From: a virus
DNA length: 33,124 nt
Virus record (IMG/VR): IMGVR_UViG_3300032242_002795
Location: 1 to 33,124 of that record
Reading direction: 5' to 3' (one strand)
Numbering within the stretch: position 1 is the first letter of the stretch; each line of letters opens with the position of its first letter. Of this stretch, positions 1-8,287 are shown piece by piece. Below the pieces are notes generated by a model. The model saw only the letters and a program-made list of their open reading frames with translations. It ran no database searches and was not told the origin of the DNA. The position numbers and the translations under genes are program-made.

Positions 1-1035
1 ACCACTGCTTATCCCAATGCTACCAACAACGGTTCACATCGTACTGGCACTATTCCAACCTATACCAGCACATGGAGCAACGCCAGCGGACTGCAAAGCA
101 ACGGAACACCGTTCTCAGGACACATGGCACAACGCCAGATGGTGATCAAGGCTCTCAAGGCTGCGATTGACACCAACACTGACGTGCGTGAAGATCAGTA
201 TCAATTTGATCTTATCGTATGCCCAGGCTATCCAGAGTTGATTCCTAACATGAACAACTTGAACTTGGATCGTGCGCAGACAGCTTTTGTTATTGGTGAC
301 ACTCCAATGGATCTGACACCAGACACCGTGAGCATCACTGCTTGGAACAAGACAGAAACAACTCGTAACGAGTATGTGGCTGTTTACTATCCAGCTGGTT
401 TGACAACAGACTATAAAGGAAATGATATTGCTGTTCCTGCCAGCCACATGGCACTGCGCTCATACATCTACAATGATAACGTGGCCTACAAGTGGTTTGC
501 GCCAGCAGGCACCAAGCGTGGTGCTGTGAGCAACGCAAACAACATTGGTTACGTAAACTATGCTACTGGCGAGTTCGTCAAGACAGGTATTACACAATCA
601 CAGCGTGACGCTCTTTACAACCTGAATATCAATCCTATCAGCATGCTACCCGGCGCTGGTTTGACCATATTTGGTAACAAGACACGCTCTGCTGTGGCAC
701 AAGCCACAGACAGAGTCAACGTCAGCCGCTTGGTAACGTACATACGCACCGTGCTGTCAAAGATCACTAACCAGTATCTATTCGAACCAAATGATAAAGC
801 CACTAGAGACTCCATTGCCGCTAGCATTTCATCAGTGTTCAATGATTTGATTACCAAGCGCGGTATCTATGACTACGTTGTGGTCTGTGACACCAGCAAC
901 AATACAAGCTCTCGTATCACAGCCAACCAGCTGTGGGTAGATATTGCTATTGAGCCGATGAAGGATGTTGAGTTTATCTACATTCCAATCCGTTTGGAAA
1001 ATCCAGGCACAATCACAGCTTCAGCAAAACAATAA
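1..1035 (+). CDS. gp18: Contractile tail sheath protein, C-terminal part (5' truncated by window)
   Basis: The frame is open from base 1 to a TAA at 1033-1035, so the gene begins upstream; an internal Met at 124 is not the likely start. The protein is the outer contractile tube of the tail, which shortens to drive the inner tube into the host. The C-terminal half reads like T4-type sheath: ALRSYIYNDNVAYKWFAPAG, then a block around 'INPISMLPGAGLTIFGNKT', 'RLVTYIRTVLSKI' and a final strand 'FIYIPIRLENPGTI'. The tail tube gene follows directly, the order 18-19 seen in T4. A GC-rich hairpin lies just after the stop. Confidence 0.93.
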   Translation, partial: TTAYPNATNNGSHRTGTIPTYTSTWSNASGLQSNGTPFSGHMAQRQMVIKALKAAIDTNTDVREDQYQFDLIVCPGYPELIPNMNNLNLDRAQTAFVIGDTPMDLTPDTVSITAWNKTETTRNEYVAVYYPAGLTTDYKGNDIAVPASHMALRSYIYNDNVAYKWFAPAGTKRGAVSNANNIGYVNYATGEFVKTGITQSQRDALYNLNINPISMLPGAGLTIFGNKTRSAVAQATDRVNVSRLVTYIRTVLSKITNQYLFEPNDKATRDSIAASISSVFNDLITKRGIYDYVVVCDTSNNTSSRITANQLWVDIAIEPMKDVEFIYIPIRLENPGTITASAKQ

Positions 1036-1044
1036 TAGGCTAAC

Positions 1045-1073
1045 ATAATGGAGCGCCGGTGGCGCTTCATTAT
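1045..1073 (+). terminator. Hairpin after the sheath gene, weak terminator or processing signal
   Basis: A 13-bp stem (1045-1057 with 1061-1073, one G-T pair) closes on a 3-nt loop 10 nt after the sheath stop. No T run follows, so it is either an mRNA-stabilising 3' hairpin or a weak terminator. Confidence 0.5.
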
Positions 1074-1087
1074 TAGGCCCAAATAAG

Positions 1088-1094
1088 GTAAATA
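1088..1094 (+). promoter_or_regulatory. Late promoter (GTAAATA) of the tail tube gene
   Basis: T4-type late -10 element core TAAATA, 23 nt upstream of the tube ATG. An AGGAGA Shine-Dalgarno lies between motif and start, so a normal leader is expected. Confidence 0.55.
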
Positions 1095-1117
1095 AGAGTA
1101 ATAGGAGACAATACAAA

Positions 1118-1735
1118 ATGGCTGTCGCATCGTTAACAAAATTCACAGTGCCTTTGAGCAACAATCAAAGTGCATCTAATCAAGGTCTGTTGATGCCAAA
1201 GTTGGCCTACAGGTTCCGTATTACATTTACTGGATTTGGAGTCGACAATCAAACCACAGAACTTACCAAGCAAGTGATTGACTTCACTCGCCCACAGGTT
1301 CAGTTTGATGAAGTAACAATAGACGTTTACAACAGCCGTATCAAGATGGTTGGCAAGCCAGCATGGCAGGATATCACGATCAACCTTCGTGACGATGCAC
1401 AGGGCAATGTCAGCAAATTGGTCGGACAACAGGTACAGAAGCAGTTTGACTTTCTAGAGCAAAGTTCAGCGGCTGCTGGTATCAACTACAAGTTCACTAC
1501 CATCTGCGAAATGCTTGATGGTGGTAATGGTGCCAACACACCAAACGTGCTTGAAACATGGGAAATTTATGGTTGCTTGGTGAGCCAGGTACAATACGGC
1601 GAATTGGCCTACGGTACTAATGACCCTGTTAAAATCCAATTGAATGTCAAATTTGATAACGCATTACAAACACAGGGTGTTGCAGGTATCGGAGCGTCAG
1701 TAGGTCGCGCCATTGGCAGCACAGCTACTGGTTGA
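1118..1735 (+). CDS. gp19: Tail tube protein
   Basis: At 205 residues it is larger than T4 gp19 (163) but typical of marine T4-like tubes. Hallmark central block 'RIKMVGKPAWQDITINLRDD' is followed by 'AQGNVSKLVGQQVQKQFDF', then the conserved 'ETWEIYGCLVSQVQYGELAYG' strand near the C-terminus. It polymerises as hexameric rings inside the sheath and forms the channel for DNA. The start at 1118 has an AGGAGA SD (1102-1107) and an upstream late promoter. The gene sits between the sheath gene and a larger tube-like protein and is closed by a strong intrinsic terminator. Confidence 0.93.
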   Translation: MAVASLTKFTVPLSNNQSASNQGLLMPKLAYRFRITFTGFGVDNQTTELTKQVIDFTRPQVQFDEVTIDVYNSRIKMVGKPAWQDITINLRDDAQGNVSKLVGQQVQKQFDFLEQSSAAAGINYKFTTICEMLDGGNGANTPNVLETWEIYGCLVSQVQYGELAYGTNDPVKIQLNVKFDNALQTQGVAGIGASVGRAIGSTATG

Positions 1736-1765
1736 TCCAGACGACGATTTATACTTTATAGAGCT

Positions 1766-1794
1766 AAAGCCTGGATTCGTCCAGGCTTTTTTTT
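1766..1794 (+). terminator. Intrinsic terminator with UUCG tetraloop
   Basis: Perfect 10-bp stem (1766-1775 with 1780-1789), loop TTCG and an eight-T run at 1787-1794. It ends the sheath/tube late transcript and lies just upstream of the next late promoter. Confidence 0.9.
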
Positions 1795-1798
1795 GGTC

Positions 1799-1805
1799 AT
1801 AAATA
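1799..1805 (+). promoter_or_regulatory. Late promoter (ATAAATA) of the tube-like protein gene
   Basis: T4-type late promoter core, ending 18 nt before the ATG at 1824 and just after the terminator, so it restarts transcription for the following virion genes. Confidence 0.65.
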
Positions 1806-1823
1806 CATTAAATTGGATACCCC

Positions 1824-3476
1824 ATGGCAACCACAGTCAACACATCAGTAAACACAGGCAAACTTGAAAATCAACTCATTCAAGGCCTGCTGAGCACTCC
1901 TTCACTGCGGGACTGGCAACATGCCAGCAAGATCTTTACACCAGGATCGTTTGCACTGGTTCCTAAGTTTTCATTCAACTTCTATGTGTACTTTGATTAC
2001 GACCCACAGCCATTTGGTTTGCAAACACCCACAGCTTCGGCACAACTGATAGGTGCGCTGTGCAAGTCTGCACAGCTACCAAAGTTCACGTTTGAACACA
2101 AGACCCTGAATGCCTACAACAGGGTAGACAAGATACAGACCAAGGTCAAGTATGAACCGGTCACTCTCAAGTTTCATGATGACAGCAGTGATGTGATACG
2201 CAATTTTTGGTATGACTACTACAGTTTCTTCTATAGAGACGCTGACTATTCACCTGAGATATATCAGATGAAAACCAAATACCATGAAAGGCAAAAAGAC
2301 AAGTGGGGTTACACACCTCGTCCAGAAGCCAACGGATACATCAATGGTTTTGGTGGAGTCAACGTGCAGAATGGTGGACTGGGCGAAACCAATTACAATC
2401 CACTCAGGGCCATACGTATCTACTCCATGAGCAGGAAAAACTTCAGCGAGTATGTGTTGTTGAATCCCATGATCACATCATTCCAACACGGCGAGCATCA
2501 GATGGAAGGCTCTGGCTTGATGGAACATCAAATGACCATTGAGTACCAAGCAGTCAAGTATTACAAAGGCAAAGTGTCCGAGCAGGAATTTTCCAGCAGT
2601 TTCCTGTTGCTGTATGATCAAACCAAGAGTCCTTTGCAACAGGCTGGATTTGGTTCCAGCATATTTGGCGCAGGTGGTGTGGCTGACGGATTCAATACCA
2701 TTGGCAACGACCTGGCCAGTGGCAACGGAGCAGCCGCCTTGCTCAACTCGGCCAGGATCATACAACAGATACAACAAAACGGTGGTATACAAAACATGCT
2801 CCAGGTCGAGGCGCAGTCGGCAATACCTCAGCTGATTGAAGGCAACTTGCCTTCACAGTCTCCTTGGGCGGCACCTGCACCTGCAGACAATGTGGCATCC
2901 AGTGCAGCCAGCCAAGATGCAGGCATAGCTACCACACCAGCTTCAGCCGCGGCTGCCAACGAAACAGCAGTGGCAGCGCAGGCTGCACAACCACCTGCAC
3001 CTGTTGAGCAAGCACCTCCAGTGGTCACGGCTGATGCACAGGCCAAAGTCACATCTGGGTCTGACTCTGTGCTTTCAAAGACACAAGCATCGGTAGTAGC
3101 AGCCATAACAACTGTGCAAGCACCTGAAGTGGTGCCAGCAGTGTCTGCTCAACCAACTGTGGCTGATCTAGAAAAACAGTCAGCGGCAATTTCGCAACAG
3201 ATAGCTGCCAACTCTCGCAATGCATTTGATCCAGCACTCTCAGCAGAGCAAAGAGCCGCAAACTTGGCCACGTATCAACAGTTGCAAGCACAACAAAAAA
3301 TAGTCAATGATCAACTGTATCGAGCAGAACAAGCAGCCGCACCTGTCAACACAACTGCGACAGCCACGGCCGTTGGAGTTCGCACAGCAGTAGTTATGGC
3401 CACAATACCACCATCCACCTTGAACGATTCTCTATCAAGCACCAACAGCCAACAAGGTGTACCAAACAACAAGTGA
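1824..3476 (+). CDS. Tail-tube-like/baseplate structural protein with Ala-Gln-rich C-terminal extension
   Basis: 550 residues in two parts. Residues 1 to ~265 are a globular domain with tube-protein character: 'SFNFYVYFDYDP', a 'VKYEPVTLKFHDDSSDVIRN' strand followed by FWYDYYSFFY, then 'LLNPMITSFQHGEHQMEGSG'. Residues ~270-550 are low complexity, rich in Ala, Gln, Pro and Thr, and probably extended. Position just after gp18/gp19 and the tube-like domain suggest a gp54-like tube initiator or a second baseplate tube ring; that role is inferred. It has its own late promoter and follows a terminator. The SD is weak (GGAT). It could instead be an unrelated structural protein. Confidence 0.7.
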   Translation: MATTVNTSVNTGKLENQLIQGLLSTPSLRDWQHASKIFTPGSFALVPKFSFNFYVYFDYDPQPFGLQTPTASAQLIGALCKSAQLPKFTFEHKTLNAYNRVDKIQTKVKYEPVTLKFHDDSSDVIRNFWYDYYSFFYRDADYSPEIYQMKTKYHERQKDKWGYTPRPEANGYINGFGGVNVQNGGLGETNYNPLRAIRIYSMSRKNFSEYVLLNPMITSFQHGEHQMEGSGLMEHQMTIEYQAVKYYKGKVSEQEFSSSFLLLYDQTKSPLQQAGFGSSIFGAGGVADGFNTIGNDLASGNGAAALLNSARIIQQIQQNGGIQNMLQVEAQSAIPQLIEGNLPSQSPWAAPAPADNVASSAASQDAGIATTPASAAAANETAVAAQAAQPPAPVEQAPPVVTADAQAKVTSGSDSVLSKTQASVVAAITTVQAPEVVPAVSAQPTVADLEKQSAAISQQIAANSRNAFDPALSAEQRAANLATYQQLQAQQKIVNDQLYRAEQAAAPVNTTATATAVGVRTAVVMATIPPSTLNDSLSSTNSQQGVPNNK

Positions 3477-3482
3477 TCAAAC

Positions 3483-3848
3483 ATGCCAAGCACCAACCTC
3501 TCAACCAACACTGACGGAAGAGCTGACACCAGCACATACTTTACCAATCTGCATGGGTACACTCCACCTGTACCGGTCAACACTGATTCTGCTGTACATA
3601 CTTTTTTTGAAGAGTACACAGGTAACAAAGAAGCTGGAAAGTTGATGGCAGACGCAGTGATCTACACAGCACTGTCACGCAACATGAATCCCATGGAAGT
3701 GATTGCAGAGTTCAAGAAACTCAGCAGTGAAAAGCTCAGCGTGACCTTGGCCACGTTTCTAAACCAGTCTAGAGTCAATACCAGCTTTATTGGTGTGATG
3801 AATTCGCCCAAGACCAGTTTCTTTGTACAGCGTAGCATACTGGCATAG
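3483..3848 (+). CDS. Small virion-region protein of unknown function
   Basis: 121 residues, starting 6 nt after the previous stop and ending 5 nt before the gp4 ATG, so it is cotranscribed with tail and head-completion genes. The N-terminus is polar and Thr/Asn-rich (about residues 1-35), followed by a helical region 'VHTFFEEYTGNKEAGKLMAD' and 'NMNPMEVIAEFKKLSSEKLS', and a 'NSPKTSFFVQRSILA' tail. It resembles small conserved proteins next to structural genes in marine T4-like phages, but no function is known to me. It is a candidate neck or baseplate component by position only. Confidence 0.75.
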   Translation: MPSTNLSTNTDGRADTSTYFTNLHGYTPPVPVNTDSAVHTFFEEYTGNKEAGKLMADAVIYTALSRNMNPMEVIAEFKKLSSEKLSVTLATFLNQSRVNTSFIGVMNSPKTSFFVQRSILA

Positions 3849-3853
3849 GCATC

Positions 3854-4291
3854 ATGGCACGTAACTATGCATCAGGCAAGTTCCAGATAAAAAATCCCAC
3901 CAAGTACATAGGCAAGGGAACACCCACTTATCGATCTGGTTGGGAGTTTGCTTTCATGCAGTTTTGTGACAACAATCCAGCGGTGTTACAGTGGGCCAGC
4001 GAAAGTGTGAACATACCTTATCGCAATCCCTTTACCAACAAGAACACCATCTACGTGCCAGACTTCTTGATCATCTATGTGGACAAGAACAACCAAAAAC
4101 ATGCTGAACTGATAGAAGTCAAACCATCTACAGAAACCACGCTGGAGGCCGCCCGCAGTGTGCGAGACAGGGCATACGTGGCCTTGAACATGGCCAAGTG
4201 GCAGGCAGCCACTGCCTGGTGCAAGAACCATGGTCTTACCTTTCGGGTGGTGACGGAAAATGAGATCTTCCACCAAGGCCGCAAGCGGTAA
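3854..4291 (+). CDS. gp4: Head completion nuclease, T4 gp4 family
   Basis: 145 residues, close to T4 gp4 (~150). It carries the family signature 'YIGKGTPTYRSGWEFAFMQF', then 'QWASESVNIPY', and a PD-(D/E)XK core: Glu31 in SGWE, Asp70 in VPDF, and Glu88-Val-Lys90 in LIEVKP. T4 gp4 is needed to finish packaged heads before tail joining, probably by trimming or protecting DNA ends. It starts 5 nt after the previous gene. Its TAA stop (4289-4291) is also the start of the TAAATA late promoter motif of the next gene. Confidence 0.88.
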   Translation: MARNYASGKFQIKNPTKYIGKGTPTYRSGWEFAFMQFCDNNPAVLQWASESVNIPYRNPFTNKNTIYVPDFLIIYVDKNNQKHAELIEVKPSTETTLEAARSVRDRAYVALNMAKWQAATAWCKNHGLTFRVVTENEIFHQGRKR

Positions 4292-4294
4292 ATA
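4288..4294 (+). promoter_or_regulatory. Late promoter (GTAAATA) abutting the small terminase start
   Basis: The motif includes the gp4 stop codon and ends 5 nt before the ATG at 4300. With T4 late-promoter geometry the transcript would begin at the start codon; no SD precedes this ATG. Confidence 0.55.
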
Positions 4295-4299
4295 TCAGC

Positions 4300-4785
4300 A
4301 TGACAAAGAAACTAGAAGAACTGTTCAACCTGCCCGAAACTATGGAAGCAGGCCAAGAAGAAAGCGGACTGGCCAGCAAGCTGGAAACCATAACAGCCAT
4401 TGACGACGCCATTGACAAGATTGACGCAGCCTTGCCCACTGTGCGTGATCTTGAAGCCGCAGACTCAGAAATGGATGAGCTGGCTAAACTGGCCAGAGAT
4501 AAATTTGAAGATCTCATGGATCTGGGCATGAACGTGGAAGCTCGCTATGCAGGCGCAATACTGCAAACAGCAGGCACACTGCTAGGGCATGCCATTGTGG
4601 CCAAGCAGGCCAAACTGGACAAGAAACTGCGCATGGTGGATCTACAGCTTAAAAAAGCACGTTTGGATCAAATGGCTGCCAAAAATTCCAATGAACCCGA
4701 CGCACCCATTGATGGGCAAGGCGTGGTCCTGGACCGCAGTGCATTGCTCAAAGAGATATTGAGCCAGAATAAAAAAGCAGAATGA
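4300..4785 (+). CDS. gp16: Small terminase subunit
   Basis: 161 residues, matching T4 gp16 (164). It is nearly all helix, with a central pair of long helices about residues 48-130 ('DSEMDELAKLARDKFEDLMD', 'GMNVEARYAGAILQTAGTLL', 'LDKKLRMVDLQLKKARLDQM'), the arrangement expected for the coiled core of T4-type small terminase rings. It recognises concatemeric DNA and stimulates the gp17 motor. Unlike T4, gp17 is not adjacent but lies about 8.7 kb downstream. The start codon lacks an SD and sits 5 nt after a TAAATA motif, suggesting a leaderless late mRNA. Confidence 0.82.
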   Translation: MTKKLEELFNLPETMEAGQEESGLASKLETITAIDDAIDKIDAALPTVRDLEAADSEMDELAKLARDKFEDLMDLGMNVEARYAGAILQTAGTLLGHAIVAKQAKLDKKLRMVDLQLKKARLDQMAAKNSNEPDAPIDGQGVVLDRSALLKEILSQNKKAE

Positions 4786-4787
4786 GC

Positions 4788-4794
4788 ATAAATA
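4788..4794 (+). promoter_or_regulatory. Late promoter (ATAAATA)
   Basis: It ends 19 nt before the ATG at 4814, with an AGGA SD between, and just after the gp16 stop. Confidence 0.6.
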
Positions 4795-4813
4795 CTGGAT
4801 ATAGGATCAAGAC

Positions 4814-5428
4814 ATGAAAGCATTTAAGGATTACCTAACTGAAGGCAAACGAGCATACCCATTCCGTGTGCGCATTGCTGATGTTGACATTGACAGCGAC
4901 ATGCTTGACAGGATCGAGCGTGGACTGGCCCAATTTGAGCTGGCTGAAATCAGCAAGCCCAAGACACAGCCTGTAGCTCGCACCGCAGAATTCCAAGCCT
5001 TGGGCCCAGTTGCTCGCACACAGTTTGAAGTGGTATTGAACTACCCGACCAATCCAGACGGTGTGAGATATGCCATACATCATGCCTGTGGTATTCCACC
5101 AGACAACATCGTTGTGCGTTATCCTGGACAGGATGACCTAGTGGACGAACTGGAAGAAAAACCCAAGCACACTCCAAGCGGCAATGCCCTGCTGGTAGAT
5201 GGCGAACTGGGCGATGCTGACACAGACCATCAAGAACACGTGGGCGAAAAACGTGTGTTCAGTTTGCTCAAGAGTCTTGAAGCAACCAAGCATGGTGCAG
5301 AACAATACAAAGGTGTAAATGATCAACTGTTGGCCGCATCAGCGCCTGGCGGTGACAAACCCAAGACAACCAGCGATGATGCGCAAGGAAATACAAGTCC
5401 TGTAGCGCCGCGCCCCAAGAGAAAATAA
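4814..5428 (+). CDS. Unknown protein with a capsid-targeting-like N-terminus
   Basis: 204 residues. The N-terminus MKAFKDYLTE matches the shape of the T4 internal-protein capsid targeting sequence MKTYQEFIAE, including L/I-x-E at residues 8-10, the recognition pattern of the T4 prohead protease gp21. A compact domain follows (about 15-110) with 'FEVVLNYPTNPDGVRYAIHH' and 'GIPPDNIVVRYPG', then a charged disordered tail (about 115-204). I recognise no enzyme. Start 4814 has AGGA upstream and a late promoter. Packaging in the capsid is inferred from the leader alone. Confidence 0.8.
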   Translation: MKAFKDYLTEGKRAYPFRVRIADVDIDSDMLDRIERGLAQFELAEISKPKTQPVARTAEFQALGPVARTQFEVVLNYPTNPDGVRYAIHHACGIPPDNIVVRYPGQDDLVDELEEKPKHTPSGNALLVDGELGDADTDHQEHVGEKRVFSLLKSLEATKHGAEQYKGVNDQLLAASAPGGDKPKTTSDDAQGNTSPVAPRPKRK

Positions 5429-5439
5429 GGACCTCCGCA

Positions 5440-7821
5440 ATGAACCAAAACAACATTTATAGCATCTTGAGCAAGATGGCCGAGTTGGAAAAGAAATCCG
5501 AGACCAAGCCAGCTGTGATCAAAGAAGACAGCATGCTCAAAGGACTCAGCAGTGAAACCAGTGCGGTGGCCAATCGTTTGAACGAGCGTTACCTGGCTGA
5601 AAAAGACATGGGCAAGCACAACAATGGCACCACGGGCTTCAAGGCCCTGGCCAAGAAAGCAGGCGGTGGTGAAAAAGGTGCCAAGATTGCAGGCGCACAG
5701 TTCCAGAAGATGAAGAAAGCTGGACAGCTGGAAGAAGATGATGTGGAAGAAGGCAATGATTTCACAGGTGCAAGACTGGCTGCTGTCAAGGCCGGCAAGT
5801 CCACATTCTCAGTGGGTGGCAAGACCTACAAGGTCACTGGTGACACATCAGATGAAAAGATGATGGAGAACTTTGACTACAATGCCAGCATCACAGGCAA
5901 AGCGGCTGGAAATGACGAAGAGCACGAAGAGCACGAAGATGGTGAGTGCGAAGAATGTGGACATAGCCCATGTGAATGTGATGATGAACATGATGAAGTC
6001 GACGAGTCTGCAACTGATTCAATTGAAATCAACGGCAAGGCTGTGGACACCAGTTCACTGGAACTGGATGGTGTTGATCGCAAGGATCACCCTGATTACG
6101 CAGACGCATATTTCAGTCATGGCACTTTTGAAGACGGCACTCCATTGAGTGACCAAGAGCTGGACCAACTGACAGACGAACACGGAGACTTGGTAAACCA
6201 AATGGCACACGATTCATTGCATGAAGATGCACAAGAACCAGACACAGAGAGCATGCAAGAGTGTGATCCGCACAGTGCCTATGCACCGTTGCCAGGCATG
6301 CGTCCTACCAGCCCAGACGAGCACAGCGAATATCGCCATGCCGCACAGACACTGCGCAAGTGGATGCGCAAGCGTGGACACAACCCACACAAAGACTTTG
6401 TCAAGAGCTTGAGCTATATTGGCGACAACCTGGACGAAGATCACGATGACACACTCACACCAGATGTGTTTGATGCCTATCACACTGTGCAGAAGCATCG
6501 CCAGATCCACAAGATTGGCATGGTAGACGAAGGTCAGACCATCCAGACTAAAACTGGATTGATACACAAAGGCACATACGGCAGCGACTACGAAGAAGAA
6601 GGTGGCGAGGATGACTTTGATGAGCATGGCAACAAGAAAGTCAAAGCCGCTGGTCGTCCCAAGAAAGAAAAAGCACCTGAGCGTGTGACCAGCAAGGCCT
6701 GGAAGCACAAGGATGGTCGCAAGGTATCAGAAGGCACAGACATTGGCAACATTGTTGAAGACACCATCAGCGAACTGAAAGCCATGTTCGAAGGCAAGAA
6801 AGTAGACAGTTTTGTTGGCAAAGTCAAAGCTTCAGAAAAGAAAGCTGGACACTCAGACAAAGAAGCTGAAAGCATTGCCTGGGCCACTGCCAACAAGCGT
6901 GGCATGCTGGACAACAAGAACAAGAAGCTGGACGAAAGCGCCAGTGTTCGCAATCATCCTATCTACACAGACCAGTCAGCTTGGGATCACTACAAGAAAG
7001 AAATGGATGAAGAAGCAATGGCCAACGCAGCCGCAGAAGATCCACTTTCAGACCTGGCACGACTGGCAGGAGTAAACACCACTCCAATCACACATGTGCA
7101 TGAAGCAGGTTGCAACATGACAGCAGAAGGCCAGATGTGTCCTGTGCATGGCATGACAGAATGCTATGGCATGATGGAATCAGAAAACATGAGCCGCGCT
7201 GCCAAGGGTCACGAAAAATACGGCAAAGAAGGCATGAAAGCACTGGCTGATGCAGGCCGTGATGGCGCCAGCGAAGAAGAGCTGGACAAGATCCGCGACA
7301 AGTACGATCGTTATGACGACGAAGAAGTAAACGAAGACATGGGTGGAACCACACTGGAAGACCTATTGACATTGGCCAGCGGCAGCCACGGACTTCCTCC
7401 TGCCATGGGCAGTAGGGAAGTAACTGTGCTTGAACCAGAAGCACATGGATCAAGCATGAGCGATCTACTCAGCAAGCTGAGTGGATTTGACGGTGATGCT
7501 GAACATGATCATGATCATGATCATGAACATGATCATGAAGAAGGCGAGCCATGCCCAACTTGTGGTGCCTCACCATGCGGGTGTGACAGCGAAGAAGCTG
7601 ATCACTTGATGGGCGAAGAGTTTGCCAACGAACCACACGAAGAGTATGGCACTTTGCAGGCACAGTTGGATCAAGGCAATGACTTGAACAAGCGCAAGAC
7701 CATGTACAAGCACAACTACAAGGGTGGCGACAATCCAATGGGCAACAGCGACAACTTCATGGAAAATGATGACTATGCTCGCCTGACTGCATTGTACAGC
7801 CAGTTCAAGAAGATCAAATGA
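5440..7821 (+). CDS. Large acidic protein with paired Cys clusters and a His-Asp tract
   Basis: 793 residues, very rich in Asp, Glu, Lys and His. Two near-identical Cys clusters, C170-x2-C173-x4-C178-x-C180 and C705-x2-C708-x4-C713-x-C715, share the pattern CxxCGxSPCxC and look like metal sites. A HDHDHDHEHDH tract (689-699) precedes the second. Between them are 'AESIAWATANKRGMLDNKNK' and a P(L/I)xx(M/L)xRLAG motif (538-545). The function is unknown; the low hydrophobicity, repeats and position among late genes fit an internal or scaffold-like virion protein, which is inference. An AAGGA SD overlaps the preceding stop. The next gene overlaps by ATGA. Confidence 0.85.
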   Translation: MNQNNIYSILSKMAELEKKSETKPAVIKEDSMLKGLSSETSAVANRLNERYLAEKDMGKHNNGTTGFKALAKKAGGGEKGAKIAGAQFQKMKKAGQLEEDDVEEGNDFTGARLAAVKAGKSTFSVGGKTYKVTGDTSDEKMMENFDYNASITGKAAGNDEEHEEHEDGECEECGHSPCECDDEHDEVDESATDSIEINGKAVDTSSLELDGVDRKDHPDYADAYFSHGTFEDGTPLSDQELDQLTDEHGDLVNQMAHDSLHEDAQEPDTESMQECDPHSAYAPLPGMRPTSPDEHSEYRHAAQTLRKWMRKRGHNPHKDFVKSLSYIGDNLDEDHDDTLTPDVFDAYHTVQKHRQIHKIGMVDEGQTIQTKTGLIHKGTYGSDYEEEGGEDDFDEHGNKKVKAAGRPKKEKAPERVTSKAWKHKDGRKVSEGTDIGNIVEDTISELKAMFEGKKVDSFVGKVKASEKKAGHSDKEAESIAWATANKRGMLDNKNKKLDESASVRNHPIYTDQSAWDHYKKEMDEEAMANAAAEDPLSDLARLAGVNTTPITHVHEAGCNMTAEGQMCPVHGMTECYGMMESENMSRAAKGHEKYGKEGMKALADAGRDGASEEELDKIRDKYDRYDDEEVNEDMGGTTLEDLLTLASGSHGLPPAMGSREVTVLEPEAHGSSMSDLLSKLSGFDGDAEHDHDHDHEHDHEEGEPCPTCGASPCGCDSEEADHLMGEEFANEPHEEYGTLQAQLDQGNDLNKRKTMYKHNYKGGDNPMGNSDNFMENDDYARLTALYSQFKKIK

Positions 7822-8267
7822 GTAATTTCAAGCGTTTCCTAGAAGAAGCAGAATACGCATCACGCCATCCTATACCGGGTGACCAATTTGATATTGTGCT
7901 GGCTTCGGGACGCTTGATAGAGACCCGTGTGGTCAAGCTGGTTGACGATGGGTTTGTTGTGGAATCACTGCAAGCACGAAGTGGCGAGCAAGATTCAGAC
8001 AGCCCAATACCTGGCCAAGACGGCAAAGAAGATCAAGAGCTTACTGGGCGCATGAGTCCCATAAACGGCCATGCATTCACCGACTACGACATAAACAAAA
8101 ATCCTCGCAAGTGGTTCACTCGTGCAGGCACTCCATCAAACGTAAAACACAAGCAGGTGACCCTGATGGGTGTGCCCGGCCCTCTCAGCGAGAGCTGTGT
8201 GTATGTTCGCGATGCCCAAGGCACTGAACACAAAACAAAATGGCGATTTGTTTCGCCCAATAAGTAA
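7818..8267 (+). CDS. Unknown 149-residue protein with capsid-targeting-like leader
   Basis: The start overlaps the preceding stop as ATGA, so translation is probably coupled. The N-terminus MSNFKRFLEE again places L-x-E at residues 8-10, like the 4814 protein and T4 internal proteins. Residues ~20-50 ('GDQFDIVLASGRLIETRVVK') look like a small beta-barrel of SH3/KOW type, and the C-terminal half ('NPRKWFTRAGTP', 'SCVYVRDAQGTEHKTKWRFV') is also strand-rich. No catalytic motif is visible and no family was recognised. Confidence 0.78.
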   Translation: MSNFKRFLEEAEYASRHPIPGDQFDIVLASGRLIETRVVKLVDDGFVVESLQARSGEQDSDSPIPGQDGKEDQELTGRMSPINGHAFTDYDINKNPRKWFTRAGTPSNVKHKQVTLMGVPGPLSESCVYVRDAQGTEHKTKWRFVSPNK

Positions 8268-8287
8268 TCTATCAACGGAGATCTCAA

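Noticed and set aside
1118-3476. Calling the 1824 gene a firm gp54
   Set aside because: The tube-like domain and position agree, but length and the long Ala/Gln tail differ and the usual gp48/gp54 neighbours are absent.
6214-6708. 164-codon minus-strand ORF
   Set aside because: Shadow of the 793-residue acidic protein; its hydrophobicity is the reverse complement of Asp/Glu/Lys codons.
7504-7537. GATCAT tandem repeat as a protein-binding or CRISPR-like array
   Set aside because: It is simply the codons of the HDHDHDHEHDH tract; there are no spacers.
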